Positions 26,625-35,934 are shown, numbered from the stretch's first letter. The stretch is 38,949 bases of DNA from Alcaligenaceae bacterium (GCA_012727555.1 JAAYGT010000185.1:1-38949), one strand, 5' to 3'. Numbers and translations are program-made. The notes: generated by a model from the sequence alone, not told the origin.

Positions 26625-27376
26625 GTGTTCTCCTGGACGTGCGCACTGTGTGACGTGGATTTGATCGATTTACGGGGATGCTTCTTGTTCCCCTTGAGCG
26701 GGCCCAGCGCATCAATGGCCTGCAGAGCAAGGCGTGCAGCTTCCTGCTCGGCGGCACGGCGACTTTGACCCGCCGCTTGAACACAAATACCAAGTGCGTT
26801 CACACTGCAGGTCACTTCGAAGAGCTGGTTATGCGCTGCGCCATGAGTTGCCACAACGGTATAAACGGGAAGATCGATCTTGCGCCCCTGAAGCACTTCC
26901 TGAAGCAGGGTTTTGGCATCTTTGCCCAACGTGCGCGGATCGATGTGCTCGATCAGATGCTGGTAACGAGACTGGATGACTTTCTGGGCAGCGTCGAAAC
27001 CGGCATCAAGAAACACCGCACCGAAAATAGCCTCAAGGGTATCGGCCAGTATGGATGGCCTGCGAAAACCGCCACTTTTAAGCTCGCCTTCACCAAGACG
27101 CAGGTAATCGGGCAACCCAAGCGCAGTGGCCAGATCAGCCAGGGTGGACTGCTTGACCAGACTGGCCCTGAGCCGGGAAAGATCACCTTCATCGATTGTG
27201 GTGAAACGCTGGAACAGCATGGACGCCACCACGAAGTTCACAACCGAATCACCCAGAAATTCGAGCCGTTCGTTATGGCGCGTACTGTGACTACGATGCG
27301 TGAGTGCCTGTTCAAGCAAGGACGTGTTGCTGAACTGGTAGCCCAGTCGGGCCTGCAGGGATTCCAGACCGGCCAT
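26621..27376 (-). CDS. rnc: Ribonuclease III
   Basis: RNase III cleaves double-stranded RNA in rRNA precursors and many mRNAs. The 251-residue protein has the catalytic domain with signature [10 protein letters not shown] (35-44; Glu39 and Asp43) and [15 protein letters not shown] (Asp112 and Glu115). A C-terminal dsRNA-binding domain (about 155-225) ends in [17 protein letters not shown] basic tail [15 protein letters not shown] follows. The ATG at 27374-27376 overlaps the lepB stop by one base (TAATG), and the end overlaps era by four, so lepB-rnc-era-recO are translationally coupled. In E. coli RNase III autoregulates the rnc-era message; no matching hairpin can be placed in a 5' leader here because the gene overlaps lepB. 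Confidence 0.97.
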   Translation of the reverse strand: MAGLESLQARLGYQFSNTSLLEQALTHRSHSTRHNERLEFLGDSVVNFVVASMLFQRFTTIDEGDLSRLRASLVKQSTLADLATALGLPDYLRLGEGELKSGGFRRPSILADTLEAIFGAVFLDAGFDAAQKVIQSRYQHLIEHIDPRTLGKDAKTLLQEVLQGRKIDLPVYTVVATHGAAHNQLFEVTCSVNALGICVQAAGQSRRAAEQEAARLALQAIDALGPLKGNKKHPRKSIKSTSHSAHVQENT

Positions 27377-28263
27377 TATCGGAAACCACCAATACGGCCG
27401 GGTTCACTGAAATTCATCCAGATGAAGAAAGCCCGCCCAACCAGATAGCTTTCGGGAACAAACCCCCAGTAACGGCTATCGAGACTGTTGTCGCGGTTAT
27501 CACCCATGACAAAATAATGGCCCTGCGGAACAGTGCAACGAATGCCACTCCCTGAGTACTCGCAGGCATCCCGATATGGAAAATTCGTGATCGGCATGAG
27601 GTCCTGACGCGCCTGACGATTTACAAGAATGTCGTGCGACCGCTCGTTGAGCAATTCACGGTAACGTGCAATGTAGGATGAACGGTCAGGCTCGAAGTAA
27701 TCACCATCACGCGTTTGCGGAACAACCTGACCATTGATGCGCAGGATTTTGTCGCGGTAGTCGATGGTATCGCCGGGCAAACCGATCACCCGCTTGATGT
27801 AATCGATTGCCGGATCAACAGGGTAACGGAACACCACGACATCACCACGTGCCGGCTCGCCCAGTTCGATGATTTTGCGATCGATGACAGGCAGGCGCAC
27901 ACCATATTGGAATTTGTTGACCAGAATGAGGTCACCGTTCTGGAGGGTGGGCAGCATGGAACCCGACGGAATACGAAACGGTTCAACGATGAACGAACGC
28001 AACACGAACACGAACAGGATCACCGGAAAGAAACTGACACAGTATTCGATCCACCACGGTGCCCTGTTTGCCTTGTCGTAGGCCTCCTGGCGGATACGAC
28101 TGGCCATTTCAGGGGGCATGCCCACCAGAGTGGCGTCGGCGGCGCCCATGGCGGCTACGGCACTGGCCCGGCGCCTGGCCCTGAAAAGAAAAAAATCAAG
28201 GGCCCAGACAATACCGGTCAGAACAAGAAGTACGAAAAGAATAAGGGCAAAATCCCAGCTCAT
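27376..28263 (-). CDS. lepB: Signal peptidase I
   Basis: This inner-membrane serine protease removes Sec and Tat signal peptides on the periplasmic side. The 295-residue protein has a first membrane helix (about 5-27), a cytoplasmic loop, a second helix (about 76-93) and a periplasmic catalytic domain. The nucleophile is Ser102 in [11 protein letters not shown], the general base Lys157 in [11 protein letters not shown], and a later box is [15 protein letters not shown]. It follows lepA by 27 bp in the conserved lepA-lepB order, and its stop overlaps the rnc start. Confidence 0.97.
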   Translation of the reverse strand: MSWDFALILFVLLVLTGIVWALDFFLFRARRRASAVAAMGAADATLVGMPPEMASRIRQEAYDKANRAPWWIEYCVSFFPVILFVFVLRSFIVEPFRIPSGSMLPTLQNGDLILVNKFQYGVRLPVIDRKIIELGEPARGDVVVFRYPVDPAIDYIKRVIGLPGDTIDYRDKILRINGQVVPQTRDGDYFEPDRSSYIARYRELLNERSHDILVNRQARQDLMPITNFPYRDACEYSGSGIRCTVPQGHYFVMGDNRDNSLDSRYWGFVPESYLVGRAFFIWMNFSEPGRIGGFR

Positions 28264-28290
28264 GCTGTCAACGCCTTGCGGAAGATCATG

Positions 28291-30084
28291 TTATTTGTCC
28301 TCGACCTGAAGGATGGCAAGGAAAGCCTCTTGGGGAATTTCAACATTGCCGACCTGTTTCATGCGTTTCTTGCCGGCCTTCTGTTTTTCAAGAAGCTTTT
28401 TCTTGCGGGAGATATCGCCGCCATAACATTTGGCCAGCACATTCTTGCGCAGCGCCTTGACGTTTTCACGTGCAACGACCTCGGCACCGATTGCAGCCTG
28501 AATGGCAATATCGAACATCTGGCGCGGAATGAGGCCACGCATCTTGGTGACGACTTCCCGGCCACGATAGCGTGCGTTGGAGCGGTGCACGATCATGGAA
28601 AGCGCATCGACACGATCACCGTTGATGAGCAGATCGACACGCACGACATCGGCCGCACGGTACTCTTTGAACTCGTAATCCATGGAGGCATAACCACGTG
28701 ACACGGATTTGAGTTTGTCGAAGAAATCGAGCACGATCTCGGCCAACGGCATTTCGTAGGCCAGATGCACCTGGCGACCGTGGTAGGTCATGTTGATCTG
28801 GGCGCCCCGCTTGGCTGTACACAAGGACATGACCGCCCCAACGTAATCTTGGGGCATGAACAAGGTGACCGTGACGATGGGTTCACGGATTTCAACAATA
28901 TTGCCGACTTCCGGCATGCGCGACGGGCTTTCCACCATGATGACGGAGCCATCGCGTTGCTCGACCTGGTAGACCACCGAAGGGGCGGTGGTGATGATGT
29001 CCATGTCGAATTCGCGCTCAAGGCGTTCCTGCACGATTTCCATGTGCAGCAGACCAAGAAAACCGCAACGGAAACCGAAACCGAGCGCCTGGGAGACCTC
29101 GGGTTCGAACATGAGGGCCGAGTCGTTCAGCTTGAGTTTTTCAAGGGAGTCGCGCAGTTGGTCGTATTCACTGCTTTCGACCGGGTACAGACCGGCAAAC
29201 ACCTGAGGTTTGACCTCCTTGAACCCGGGCAGCGCCGACTGCGCAGGGCGCCCGGCCAGCGTAATGGTGTCACCCACCTTCGCATTGGCCAGTTCCTTGA
29301 TGCCGGCAATGACAAAACCCACTTCCCCGGCCGAGAGACTGTCGCGTGCCACGGATTTGGGTGTAAAAACCCCGATGTGCTCGCACAGGTGCGTGGCACC
29401 GGTGGCCATGAGAAGAATTTTATCTTTCGGGCGTAATGATCCGTTGAGAATACGGACCAGCATAACCACGCCAACGTAATTATCGAACCAGGAATCGATG
29501 ATCAGGCCCTGCAGCGGGGCTTCAGGATCGCCTTTGGGTGCGGGCACCTTGGCAACGATCATTTCAAGGATTTCATCAATGCCCATACCGGTTTTGGCAC
29601 TGCACAGCACTGCTTCGGCCGCATCGATACCGATGACGTCTTCGATTTCCTGGCGGGCGCCTTCGGGGTCGGCCGAAGGGAGATCCATTTTGTTCAAAAC
29701 CGGCAGCACCTCAACGCCAAGCTCGATGGCCGTATAGCAATTGGCGACCGTCTGGGCTTCAACACCCTGCGATGCATCAACCACCAGCAGCGCGCCTTCG
29801 CAGGCTGAAAGCGACCGACTGACCTCGTAGGAGAAGTCGACGTGCCCGGGGGTATCGATAAGATTGAGCGCATACACCCTGCCGTTTTTGGCGGTGTAGC
29901 TGAGTGCCGCTGTCTGTGCCTTGATGGTGATGCCGCGTTCACGTTCGATGTCCATGGAGTCGAGCACCTGAGCGGCCATTTCGCGGTCGGCCAGACCACC
30001 ACAGCGGTGGATCAGGCGATCAGCCAGCGTGGACTTGCCGTGATCGATGTGGGCAATAATTGAGAAGTTGCGGATGTGATCCAT
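28291..30084 (-). CDS. lepA: Elongation factor 4 (LepA)
   Basis: LepA is a translational GTPase related to EF-G that acts on the ribosome, with reported roles in back-translocation or 30S assembly. The 597-residue length is typical. G motifs visible are [14 protein letters not shown] (G1), [12 protein letters not shown] (G3) and [10 protein letters not shown] (G4). The LepA-specific C-terminal domain ends with [20 protein letters not shown], the basic segment entering the A site, then [14 protein letters not shown]. No consensus ribosome-binding site precedes the ATG. It is the first gene after the mucD terminator, so a promoter for lepA-lepB-rnc-era-recO-PIN should lie between 30085 and 30140, although none is obvious. 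Confidence 0.97.
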   Translation of the reverse strand: MDHIRNFSIIAHIDHGKSTLADRLIHRCGGLADREMAAQVLDSMDIERERGITIKAQTAALSYTAKNGRVYALNLIDTPGHVDFSYEVSRSLSACEGALLVVDASQGVEAQTVANCYTAIELGVEVLPVLNKMDLPSADPEGARQEIEDVIGIDAAEAVLCSAKTGMGIDEILEMIVAKVPAPKGDPEAPLQGLIIDSWFDNYVGVVMLVRILNGSLRPKDKILLMATGATHLCEHIGVFTPKSVARDSLSAGEVGFVIAGIKELANAKVGDTITLAGRPAQSALPGFKEVKPQVFAGLYPVESSEYDQLRDSLEKLKLNDSALMFEPEVSQALGFGFRCGFLGLLHMEIVQERLEREFDMDIITTAPSVVYQVEQRDGSVIMVESPSRMPEVGNIVEIREPIVTVTLFMPQDYVGAVMSLCTAKRGAQINMTYHGRQVHLAYEMPLAEIVLDFFDKLKSVSRGYASMDYEFKEYRAADVVRVDLLINGDRVDALSMIVHRSNARYRGREVVTKMRGLIPRQMFDIAIQAAIGAEVVARENVKALRKNVLAKCYGGDISRKKKLLEKQKAGKKRMKQVGNVEIPQEAFLAILQVEDK

Positions 30085-30140
30085 AAACCGGAAGAAAAGA
30101 GTCGGCCCGACCGTGTCGGAAACGATGAACAGGACAGCAC

Positions 30141-30173
30141 AAAATGAAAAGGGGCGCTCTGGAAGGCGCCCCC
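30141..30173 (-). terminator. Intrinsic terminator after mucD
   Basis: On the minus strand GGGGCGC and GCGCCCC pair across an 8-nt loop and are followed by TTTTCATTTT. It lies 35 bp after the mucD stop and separates the sigma-E module from the lepA operon. Confidence 0.85.
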
Positions 30174-30207
30174 TTCAGCCAAACGGCATTTTACCGTGTT
30201 CTGGCGA

Positions 30208-31689
30208 TTATTTTTTCGCCGGAGTCAGGGTGACCCACTGGGACTGCCCACCACGCACCACCAGCAAGGCAGAAGCACGTGTTGCATTCAACCCCGCCAC
30301 CACCTTGGCATATTGGTCGGCATTGCTGATATCGGTGGTGTTGATGGTCAGAATGATGTCTCCCTTCATGAGCCCCGCAGAAGAGGCAGGCTCCTGAACA
30401 TCAACCACCTGGACACCGCCCTGAACATTCAGGCTGGAACGCTCGGCATCAGTAAGATTGCGAACCTGCAGACCCAGCGCATCGGTGGCACCGGCCTTTT
30501 CGACTTCGGCAGGCTTGCCCGTTGCTTCGTCAGGTGTGCTCATTTCACCCACACGCACCTGCAGGGTTTCAGCCTTGCCTTTGCGCCAGACCTCGAGCGC
30601 TGCCCGTGTACCCGGCTTGGTCTGCCCTACGACACGTGGCAGGTCAGACATTTGCTTGATGTCTTTGCCATCGAATTTCAGGATGACGTCACCCGGCAAC
30701 ACCCCTGCCTTGGCCGCAGGACCTGAAGGCTCGACCTGGCTGACCATGGCCCCCTTGGCAGCATCGAGACCGATGGCTTTGGCCACGTCGTCGGTTACCA
30801 CACCGATCTGGACACCAATTCGCCCGCGGCTGACTTTTCCATGCTCTTTCAGTTGACTGACTACCCGCATGGCTTCATCGATGGGAATGGCCAGGGAAAT
30901 ACCCATGAAGCCACCACTCTGGGAGACAATCTGGGAATTGACCCCAACGACACGGCCATTCAGATCAATGAGGGGGCCGCCCGAGTTGCCCGGATTGACT
31001 GCTACATCGGTTTGGATGAAGGGCAGGTAATCACCGGTATCGCGGTTGATGGCACTGACAATACCCGCAGTGACCGTAGACTCAAGACCAAACGGAGAAC
31101 CAATGGCCAGCACCCACTGCCCCTTTTTCAGTTCATTCGAGGAACCTATGGGCAAGACAGGCAAACCCTTGGCATCAATCTTGAGAACGGCGATATCGGT
31201 ACGGGCGTCCGTACCCACCACGTCCGCCTTGTATTCTTTGCCGGAGGTCAGCGTGACATAAATACCGTGTGCCTGGGCAATGACGTGGTTATTCGTGATG
31301 ATGTAGCCATCTTCGGAAATGATGAAGCCTGAACCCACACCACGGGGCACCGTACGCTCTTGTTCCTGGGAACCCTGGCGCTCACGCTGCTGGGGCGCTG
31401 CACCAGGTGGCATGAAATCGGGACCAAAGAACCAGCGAAACATTTCGTAGGGATCGTTGCCATTCGGCCCCATGGGGGAGCGGCGAACAGGCACAGATGC
31501 CGTTGTGCGGATATTGACAACCGATGACTCGGTTTTTTCAACGATCTGAGTGAAGTCGGGCAGGTTTACCCCGGGGGCTACCGAACGGGTATCCGCCGTT
31601 GCCGTGAATGATGCCGACGCAACCAGAAAGCTCGCTGATGCGCATGCCAGCCAGCGTTTGAGTTTTTGACTACCCTTGATTGAAAACAT
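30208..31689 (-). CDS. mucD: Periplasmic serine protease of the DegP/HtrA family (MucD)
   Basis: This is a Do-type protease and chaperone that degrades misfolded envelope proteins. The 493-residue protein has a signal peptide (about 1-32, cleavage near ATA-DT). Its trypsin-like domain carries His135 (NNHVIAQAHG), Asp165 (DARTDIAVLK) and Ser236 (NPGNSGGPL). Two PDZ domains follow (about 285-385 and 405-485, with SGPAAKAGVLPGDVILKFDG and PASSAGLMKGDIILTI). A Q/E/R-rich stretch (QQRERQGSQEQER, 100-112) lies in the LA-loop region. The ATG has GGAG 9 nt upstream. It closes the rpoE-rseA-rseB-mucD cluster, so it is likely sigma-E dependent, and an intrinsic terminator follows. Confidence 0.95.
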   Translation of the reverse strand: MFSIKGSQKLKRWLACASASFLVASASFTATADTRSVAPGVNLPDFTQIVEKTESSVVNIRTTASVPVRRSPMGPNGNDPYEMFRWFFGPDFMPPGAAPQQRERQGSQEQERTVPRGVGSGFIISEDGYIITNNHVIAQAHGIYVTLTSGKEYKADVVGTDARTDIAVLKIDAKGLPVLPIGSSNELKKGQWVLAIGSPFGLESTVTAGIVSAINRDTGDYLPFIQTDVAVNPGNSGGPLIDLNGRVVGVNSQIVSQSGGFMGISLAIPIDEAMRVVSQLKEHGKVSRGRIGVQIGVVTDDVAKAIGLDAAKGAMVSQVEPSGPAAKAGVLPGDVILKFDGKDIKQMSDLPRVVGQTKPGTRAALEVWRKGKAETLQVRVGEMSTPDEATGKPAEVEKAGATDALGLQVRNLTDAERSSLNVQGGVQVVDVQEPASSAGLMKGDIILTINTTDISNADQYAKVVAGLNATRASALLVVRGGQSQWVTLTPAKK

Positions 31690-31728
31690 TGTGTTTTACT
31701 CCGTTATGGAACGTGTAAAGAACTGGTG

Positions 31729-32808
31729 TCACCGGGCCAAAGGTACAAATTCTGTACGCTCTGCAATGCTGCGCAAGGTAGGGGCCGGCACCTCTCCGAG
31801 CACAGTCATCCAGTGATCACCAATACGGGTTCTGAAAATGTTGACCGCCCCGGCTTCGAGCTGACTGCTTTCGAACGCATCACCCGAAGCACCGCGAACG
31901 GGCTCAATAAAAACGGACACAGCCGCCAGACCATCGGTCAGGACCATCTGGCTGACCTGACGATCATTACGCATGGTACGCGTGACCTGCATGGCAGGCT
32001 CAAACCCCGGAGGGTAAGGAATACGCCACCCTTGCCGGGCCAGATCGACAGGCTCCATGACCGCTTCAACGACCTGCCACTCCTTGGTGTCCCAACTGGG
32101 GGCAAGAAGTTCATGCGGCACGTCCTTATCTATATCGACCATCGTAAAGACAATTTGTTCCACGATTTTTCGTTCCGGGTTGAGCGTTTCAACCTTTAGT
32201 AACAAATTTGTGCGAACATCGGTGCAGATCCGGTAGTGATAGCGGTTGGCATCACGTGCCTGAAGATCGGTGACCGAGCATTCCCGACCGGCAACCCGTT
32301 GACGGGCCACATTCATGCGGGCCTCGTAATTGGCCGGAATGCGGTCGGGGTCAGACAATAACAAGCCCGGAAAACGATCCGTGCGTTCTTTTTCGATGAA
32401 CACCTTTTGCTTGTCGGGTACCAGACATTGAATGGTGTTGTTGTGATGGATGTATTCGCGAGCGGGCCCATCGAGGATCTGGAGTCGTTCTCGCTCACCC
32501 GTACCATCGATCACGTGAACAATGCGCGATGAGACCATGGCACCGTTGTGATTGTGCACATACACACCCGAATAGTCGAGATCACGCGCTGCGGACTGCA
32601 TCTGGCTCAGCAACTCGACCAGGTTATCCGCAGGCTGTACCGCGTGCGACTGGGGCCGGGGTTTGGGCGGGGTCTGGGCATGCACCCGCAGCGGCTGTAT
32701 CAGGCACAGGCCAGCCACGATCACACCACACGCCAATAAAACAAAGTGTGTGCCCGGCGCACTACGGCGCTCAGGCAAGCTGACAACCGGAAGACGGAAT
32801 TTCATCAT
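31729..32808 (-). CDS. rseB: Periplasmic sigma-E regulator RseB/MucB
   Basis: RseB binds the periplasmic part of the anti-sigma factor RseA and shields it from proteolysis, releasing it on sensing mislocalised LPS or porins. The 359-residue protein has an N-terminal signal (hydrophobic 22-38, cleavage near VHA-QT). The N-terminal lipoprotein-carrier-like domain starts LVELLSQMQSAARDLDYSGV and contains YVHNHNGAMVSSRIVHVIDG. The C-terminal domain ends with GAVNIFRTRIGDHWMTVLGE. ATGATG at 32803-32808 gives two adjacent starts; GAGG is 7 nt before the first, which is used here. It overlaps the rseA stop, so the two are translationally coupled. Confidence 0.94.
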   Translation of the reverse strand: MMKFRLPVVSLPERRSAPGTHFVLLACGVIVAGLCLIQPLRVHAQTPPKPRPQSHAVQPADNLVELLSQMQSAARDLDYSGVYVHNHNGAMVSSRIVHVIDGTGERERLQILDGPAREYIHHNNTIQCLVPDKQKVFIEKERTDRFPGLLLSDPDRIPANYEARMNVARQRVAGRECSVTDLQARDANRYHYRICTDVRTNLLLKVETLNPERKIVEQIVFTMVDIDKDVPHELLAPSWDTKEWQVVEAVMEPVDLARQGWRIPYPPGFEPAMQVTRTMRNDRQVSQMVLTDGLAAVSVFIEPVRGASGDAFESSQLEAGAVNIFRTRIGDHWMTVLGEVPAPTLRSIAERTEFVPLAR

Positions 32809-33293
32809 CGACCCACCTCGAAGGATGCATGACGAACGCCGCTGACGCCGGCAATATCACGATGAGCCTCGAAATACTGGACCATGCTTGTGTTGTCTTC
32901 TGCACTGGCCAGCACAGCCGCAGCCGGCACATCGGAACCGCTCAGGTAGGGCAAGGCAATCCAGGCCACCGAAGCCACAGCGGCCGCCATAGCCAAACCG
33001 GACAAGCCGATACGCAGAAAAGCGCCCTGCTTCTTGACCGGCCTGGGCGCAACGATGGGTGGCTCGTTGTCGATGGCACGCGAAAGACGTGCATAGAAAA
33101 GATCGGAGGGCTTGATCGCGAGTTCTTCGTTGCGAAGAACATCGCCGATGAGATGATAGGTGTCCCAGACCTGACGCCCGTAAGGCGTGTCAAGCTCATC
33201 GGGACGGACTTCTTCTTCACCATCGACCCATAGTGAAACGCGGGCTTCCCAGTCCTGGGCTTGCTGATCGGTTTGTCTGAGTTGAGCGGTCAT
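32805..33293 (-). CDS. rseA: Anti-sigma-E factor RseA/MucA
   Basis: RseA is a single-pass inner-membrane protein that holds sigma-E inactive. The 162-residue protein has the cytoplasmic anti-sigma domain (about 14-80: RVSLWVDGEEEVRPDELD, VWDTYHLIGDVLRNEEL). One membrane helix follows at about 92-117 (IGLSGLAMAAAVASVAWIAL), then a short periplasmic tail of some 45 residues. The tail is shorter than in E. coli RseA (216 residues in total), as is common in this lineage. Relatives are cut by a site-1 protease and then RseP. AAGGA lies 7 nt before the ATG. It sits 11 bp after rpoE and overlaps rseB. Confidence 0.93.
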   Translation of the reverse strand: MTAQLRQTDQQAQDWEARVSLWVDGEEEVRPDELDTPYGRQVWDTYHLIGDVLRNEELAIKPSDLFYARLSRAIDNEPPIVAPRPVKKQGAFLRIGLSGLAMAAAVASVAWIALPYLSGSDVPAAAVLASAEDNTSMVQYFEAHRDIAGVSGVRHASFEVGR

Positions 33294-33304
33294 GGGTTAT
33301 TCCT

Positions 33305-33904
33305 TTACCAACGGTGATCGGCATCATGATTGGATACCGGACGCAATTGCGCCGCGATCGCTTCACGAGCCCGAAAAATTCGTGACCGTACAGTACCCAC
33401 AGGACAACCCATGGACTGGGCAATGTCTTCGTAGCTCATACCTTCGATCTCGCGCAATACGATTGCTGTTCGCAAATCTTCGGGCAAAGCATTCATGGCT
33501 GCATTCACCCGTTCGACAATCTGCCGGCTGGCCAACATGGACTCCGGCGTGTTTATATCGCTTAGGCTGTCAATTGGATCAAAAGTTTCACCATCTTCAT
33601 CTTCATGGCTATTTTGTGTAACAAGCCTGCGACCATTGGACACTTGCCAATTACGTGCCGTATTGATGGCAATACGATACAGCCAGGTGTAAAAAGCGCT
33701 TTCCCCCCTGAATTGGGGCAGCGCCCTGTAGGCTTTGATGAAGGCCTCTTGGGCAACATCTTCAATTTCGCCAGGGTCGTTGATCATGCGTGACAGCAAT
33801 CGCATGATCTTTCGCTGATACTTGAGAACCAGAAGATCAAATGCCCTTTTGTCGCCTCGCTGGACGCGTGCAACAAGAGCGGCATCGACATCGCGTTCGC
33901 TCAT
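33305..33904 (-). CDS. rpoE: RNA polymerase sigma factor RpoE (sigma-E/AlgU)
   Basis: This is an ECF sigma factor for the envelope-stress response, 199 residues. Region 2 is visible as AFDLLVLKYQRKIMRLLSRM, EIEDVAQEAFIKAYRALPQF and TWLYRIAINTARN. Region 4 is MNALPEDLRTAIVLREIEGM followed by SYEDIAQSMGCPVGTVRSRI. AAGGA lies 6 nt before the ATG at 33902-33904. The start overlaps the stop of a small upstream ORF as ATGA. The gene heads rpoE-rseA-rseB-mucD. I see no good sigma-E type promoter (GAACTT/TCTGA) in the 380 bp upstream, where many relatives have one; a terminator-like hairpin sits about 100 bp upstream instead. Confidence 0.97.
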   Translation of the reverse strand: MSERDVDAALVARVQRGDKRAFDLLVLKYQRKIMRLLSRMINDPGEIEDVAQEAFIKAYRALPQFRGESAFYTWLYRIAINTARNWQVSNGRRLVTQNSHEDEDGETFDPIDSLSDINTPESMLASRQIVERVNAAMNALPEDLRTAIVLREIEGMSYEDIAQSMGCPVGTVRSRIFRAREAIAAQLRPVSNHDADHRW

Positions 33905-34269
33905 GCTTGTTCCTTGTTATGACGGCGTACGCGGGCCACAAGATCGCCGGCAACGCACACGCGCAAATCGGACCAGGCGGCCAGGGAGAGCTGGTGCCGA
34001 AAAAGCGTCAGTTTGCATGAAACTGACGAAGTCAGAGCGGGAGAGCCTGTGTCAATGCAGCCTGGCTCATGACACACAAACTGGAGTGTCAACCAGGCAA
34101 AGCCCCGCCAGAACCGTTGAAGTTCAATTTGGGTATCGGGTAAATACGAATCAATTTGCCAGCCTGCGGCCCGGACAAGGACTGTTTTTTCGGGGACACG
34201 GGGCATGAAGCGAAAACGGCCGGCCGGGCGCACAAGCCAGGCAGGCCATTCACGAAACTCAGGCGACAC
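33901..34269 (-). CDS. Small ORF before rpoE, possibly YgfX/CptA-related
   Basis: A 122-residue frame fills the fabF-rpoE gap and ends by overlapping the rpoE ATG (ATGA), the arrangement expected of a real coupled gene. The start is taken as GTG at 34267-34269, 14 bp after the fabF stop with GGAA upstream; an ATG at 34206 is an alternative. The C-terminal half (FWRGFAWLTLQFVCHEPG, KLTLFRHQLSLAAWSDLRV) resembles the end of YgfX/CptA-type proteins, where a tryptophan-leucine strand leads to an acidic or aromatic W-x-x-L-R-V motif. The two membrane helices normally found at the N-terminus of YgfX are missing. An intrinsic-terminator-like hairpin lies inside the frame. Function unknown. Confidence 0.5.
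   Translation of the reverse strand: MSPEFREWPAWLVRPAGRFRFMPRVPEKTVLVRAAGWQIDSYLPDTQIELQRFWRGFAWLTLQFVCHEPGCIDTGSPALTSSVSCKLTLFRHQLSLAAWSDLRVCVAGDLVARVRRHNKEQA
34000..34028 (-). terminator. Terminator-like hairpin inside the ORF upstream of rpoE
   Basis: On the minus strand CGTCAGTTT and AAACTGACG (9-base perfect arms, 5-nt loop) are followed by CTTTTT. It lies about 100 bp before the rpoE ATG and within the small ORF, where it encodes SVSCKLTLF. It could reduce read-through from the fab operon into rpoE unless translation of the ORF covers it. Confidence 0.6.
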
Positions 34270-34282
34270 CCCGCGTTCCAGG

Positions 34283-35512
34283 CTACACCTTGCGGACCAG
34301 CATGGACCCGTTGGTGCCCCCGAAACCAAACGAATTGGACAGGGCGACATCGATTTTCATGGGTCGTGCCTGGTTGGCACAGTAATCGAGATCACACTCG
34401 GGATCCTGGTTGAAGATATTGATCGTGGGCGGCGAGATCTGGTGATACACCGCCAGCGTGGTGAAAACTGCCTCGATGCCGCCAGCAGCACCCAGCAAAT
34501 GCCCTGTCATGGACTTGGTGGAATTGACGACAAGTTTTCGGGCGTGATCACCAAAGGCCAGCTTGAGCGCCTCGGTTTCGTTTTTATCGCCAAGCGGTGT
34601 GGATGTACCGTGCGCATTCACGTAGTCGACCTGGTCTGGATTGATGCCGGCATCGCGCAAGGCATGCAAAATACCGCGACGGGGACCGTCTTGGTCGGGT
34701 GACGTAATGTGATGAGCATCGGAGCTCATGCCGTATCCGACAAATTCACCATAGATGCGGGCACCGCGCTTGCGGGCATGTTCGTACTCTTCGAGCACCA
34801 TGACCCCGGCCCCTTCACCCAACACGAAACCATCGCGATCACGGTCCCAGGGACGTGATGCCGTGGCGGGATCATCATTGCGTGTTGACAAGGCACGCAT
34901 GGCAGCAAACCCGCCAATACCCAGTGGCGACACAGTGGATTCCGCGCCGCCGGCAACCATGACATCGGCATCGCCATAAGCAATCAGACGCGCGGCATCG
35001 CCGATGGAATGCAAGCCCGTTGTGCAGGCAGAGACCACGGCATAGCTTGGCCCTTTAAGACCGAGCATGATGGACAACTGGCCGGAAATGAGGTTGATCA
35101 GTGAGGCGGGAACAAAGAAGGGGGAAATGCGACGCGCCCCCCGTTCAAGGTAATCGATCTGCTGTTCTTCGATACGTGGCAAACCGCCGATGCCCGAGCC
35201 TACGATGACGCCGATGCGATCGGCATTTTCTTCGGTTAGCACCAGACCGGAATCGCGCCAGGCCTGTACACCTGCAGCCACACCATAATGGATGAAGGTA
35301 TCCATTTGCTTGGCTTCTTTGGCGGGCATGTACTGGGTGACATCGAAATCTTTGACTTCGGCTGCGATCTGGGCATTGAAGGCAGACGCATCAAAACGCG
35401 TGATTCGGCCTACGCCTGATCGTCCGTTGACGATATTGTCCCATGCGCTGTCGATGTCATTTCCAACAGGGGAAACGATGCCAAGACCCGTAATGACGAC
35501 ACGTCGTTTCAC
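34283..35512 (-). CDS. fabF: 3-oxoacyl-[ACP] synthase II (FabF)
   Basis: FabF (KAS II) condenses malonyl-ACP with acyl-ACP in chain elongation and, in relatives, extends palmitoleate to vaccenate. The 409-residue thiolase-fold protein shows the nucleophile Cys163 in VVSACTTGLHSIGDA and the histidines in NAHGTSTPLGD and MTGHLLGAAGG. It ends with NSFGFGGTNGSM. The start is GTG at 35510-35512, preceded by AGGAG 6 nt away. It follows acpP by 150 bp that hold a large terminator-like structure. Confidence 0.97.
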   Translation of the reverse strand: MKRRVVITGLGIVSPVGNDIDSAWDNIVNGRSGVGRITRFDASAFNAQIAAEVKDFDVTQYMPAKEAKQMDTFIHYGVAAGVQAWRDSGLVLTEENADRIGVIVGSGIGGLPRIEEQQIDYLERGARRISPFFVPASLINLISGQLSIMLGLKGPSYAVVSACTTGLHSIGDAARLIAYGDADVMVAGGAESTVSPLGIGGFAAMRALSTRNDDPATASRPWDRDRDGFVLGEGAGVMVLEEYEHARKRGARIYGEFVGYGMSSDAHHITSPDQDGPRRGILHALRDAGINPDQVDYVNAHGTSTPLGDKNETEALKLAFGDHARKLVVNSTKSMTGHLLGAAGGIEAVFTTLAVYHQISPPTINIFNQDPECDLDYCANQARPMKIDVALSNSFGFGGTNGSMLVRKV

Positions 35513-35528
35513 GGAAGACTCCTAGAAT

Positions 35529-35612
35529 AAAAAAAGCGGTTTAAAGTGACCGGGCACGCAGCATTGCCGGAATCATGGATAACGGCACGGCGGCGGGTTC
35601 ACGATAAACCGC
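35529..35612 (-). terminator. Long structured terminator/attenuator between acpP and fabF
   Basis: On the minus strand GCGGTTTA (35605-35612) pairs with TAAACCGC (35536-35543). After a 2x2 internal loop, GTGA/TCAC extends the stem, and smaller GC stems can form inside the remaining roughly 50 nt. Seven U residues follow the closing stem (35529-35535). The end lies just 4 nt before the fabF Shine-Dalgarno, so partial termination could set the acpP:fabF ratio. Confidence 0.6.
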
Positions 35613-35662
35613 CTTGACGCGGAGCCAACCACGGAAGCGGGCCCACGCACCTGACATTGAAA

Positions 35663-35902
35663 TTACTGCTTGCTGTGTGAATTGATGTAATCAACAGCTT
35701 GCTGGACCGTCGTGATCTTTTCAGCTTCCTCGTCGGGAATTTCAGTTTCGAATTCATCTTCGAGTGCCATCACGAGCTCGACCATGTCGAGCGAATCGGC
35801 ACCGAGGTCGTCAAGGAATGAAGATTCGTTCTTGATCTCGGCTTCGTTAACGCCAAGTTGTTCAGCGACGATCTTCTTGACGCGCTGTTCGATGCTTTCC
35901 AT
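35663..35902 (-). CDS. acpP: Acyl carrier protein
   Basis: ACP carries growing acyl chains on 4'-phosphopantetheine. The 79-residue acidic protein begins [20 protein letters not shown]. It carries the prosthetic-group serine Ser37 in [12 protein letters not shown] and ends DYINSHSKQ. The ATG at 35900-35902 has GGAG 6 nt upstream; a much longer in-frame extension is rejected because ACP starts here. A TATAAT box 33-38 bp upstream gives it its own strong promoter, consistent with the very high abundance of ACP in bacteria. Confidence 0.98.
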   Translation of the reverse strand: MESIEQRVKKIVAEQLGVNEAEIKNESSFLDDLGADSLDMVELVMALEDEFETEIPDEEAEKITTVQQAVDYINSHSKQ

Positions 35903-35934
35903 GCAGATCTCCAAGTGGGGAAAATTCCCGCGAA

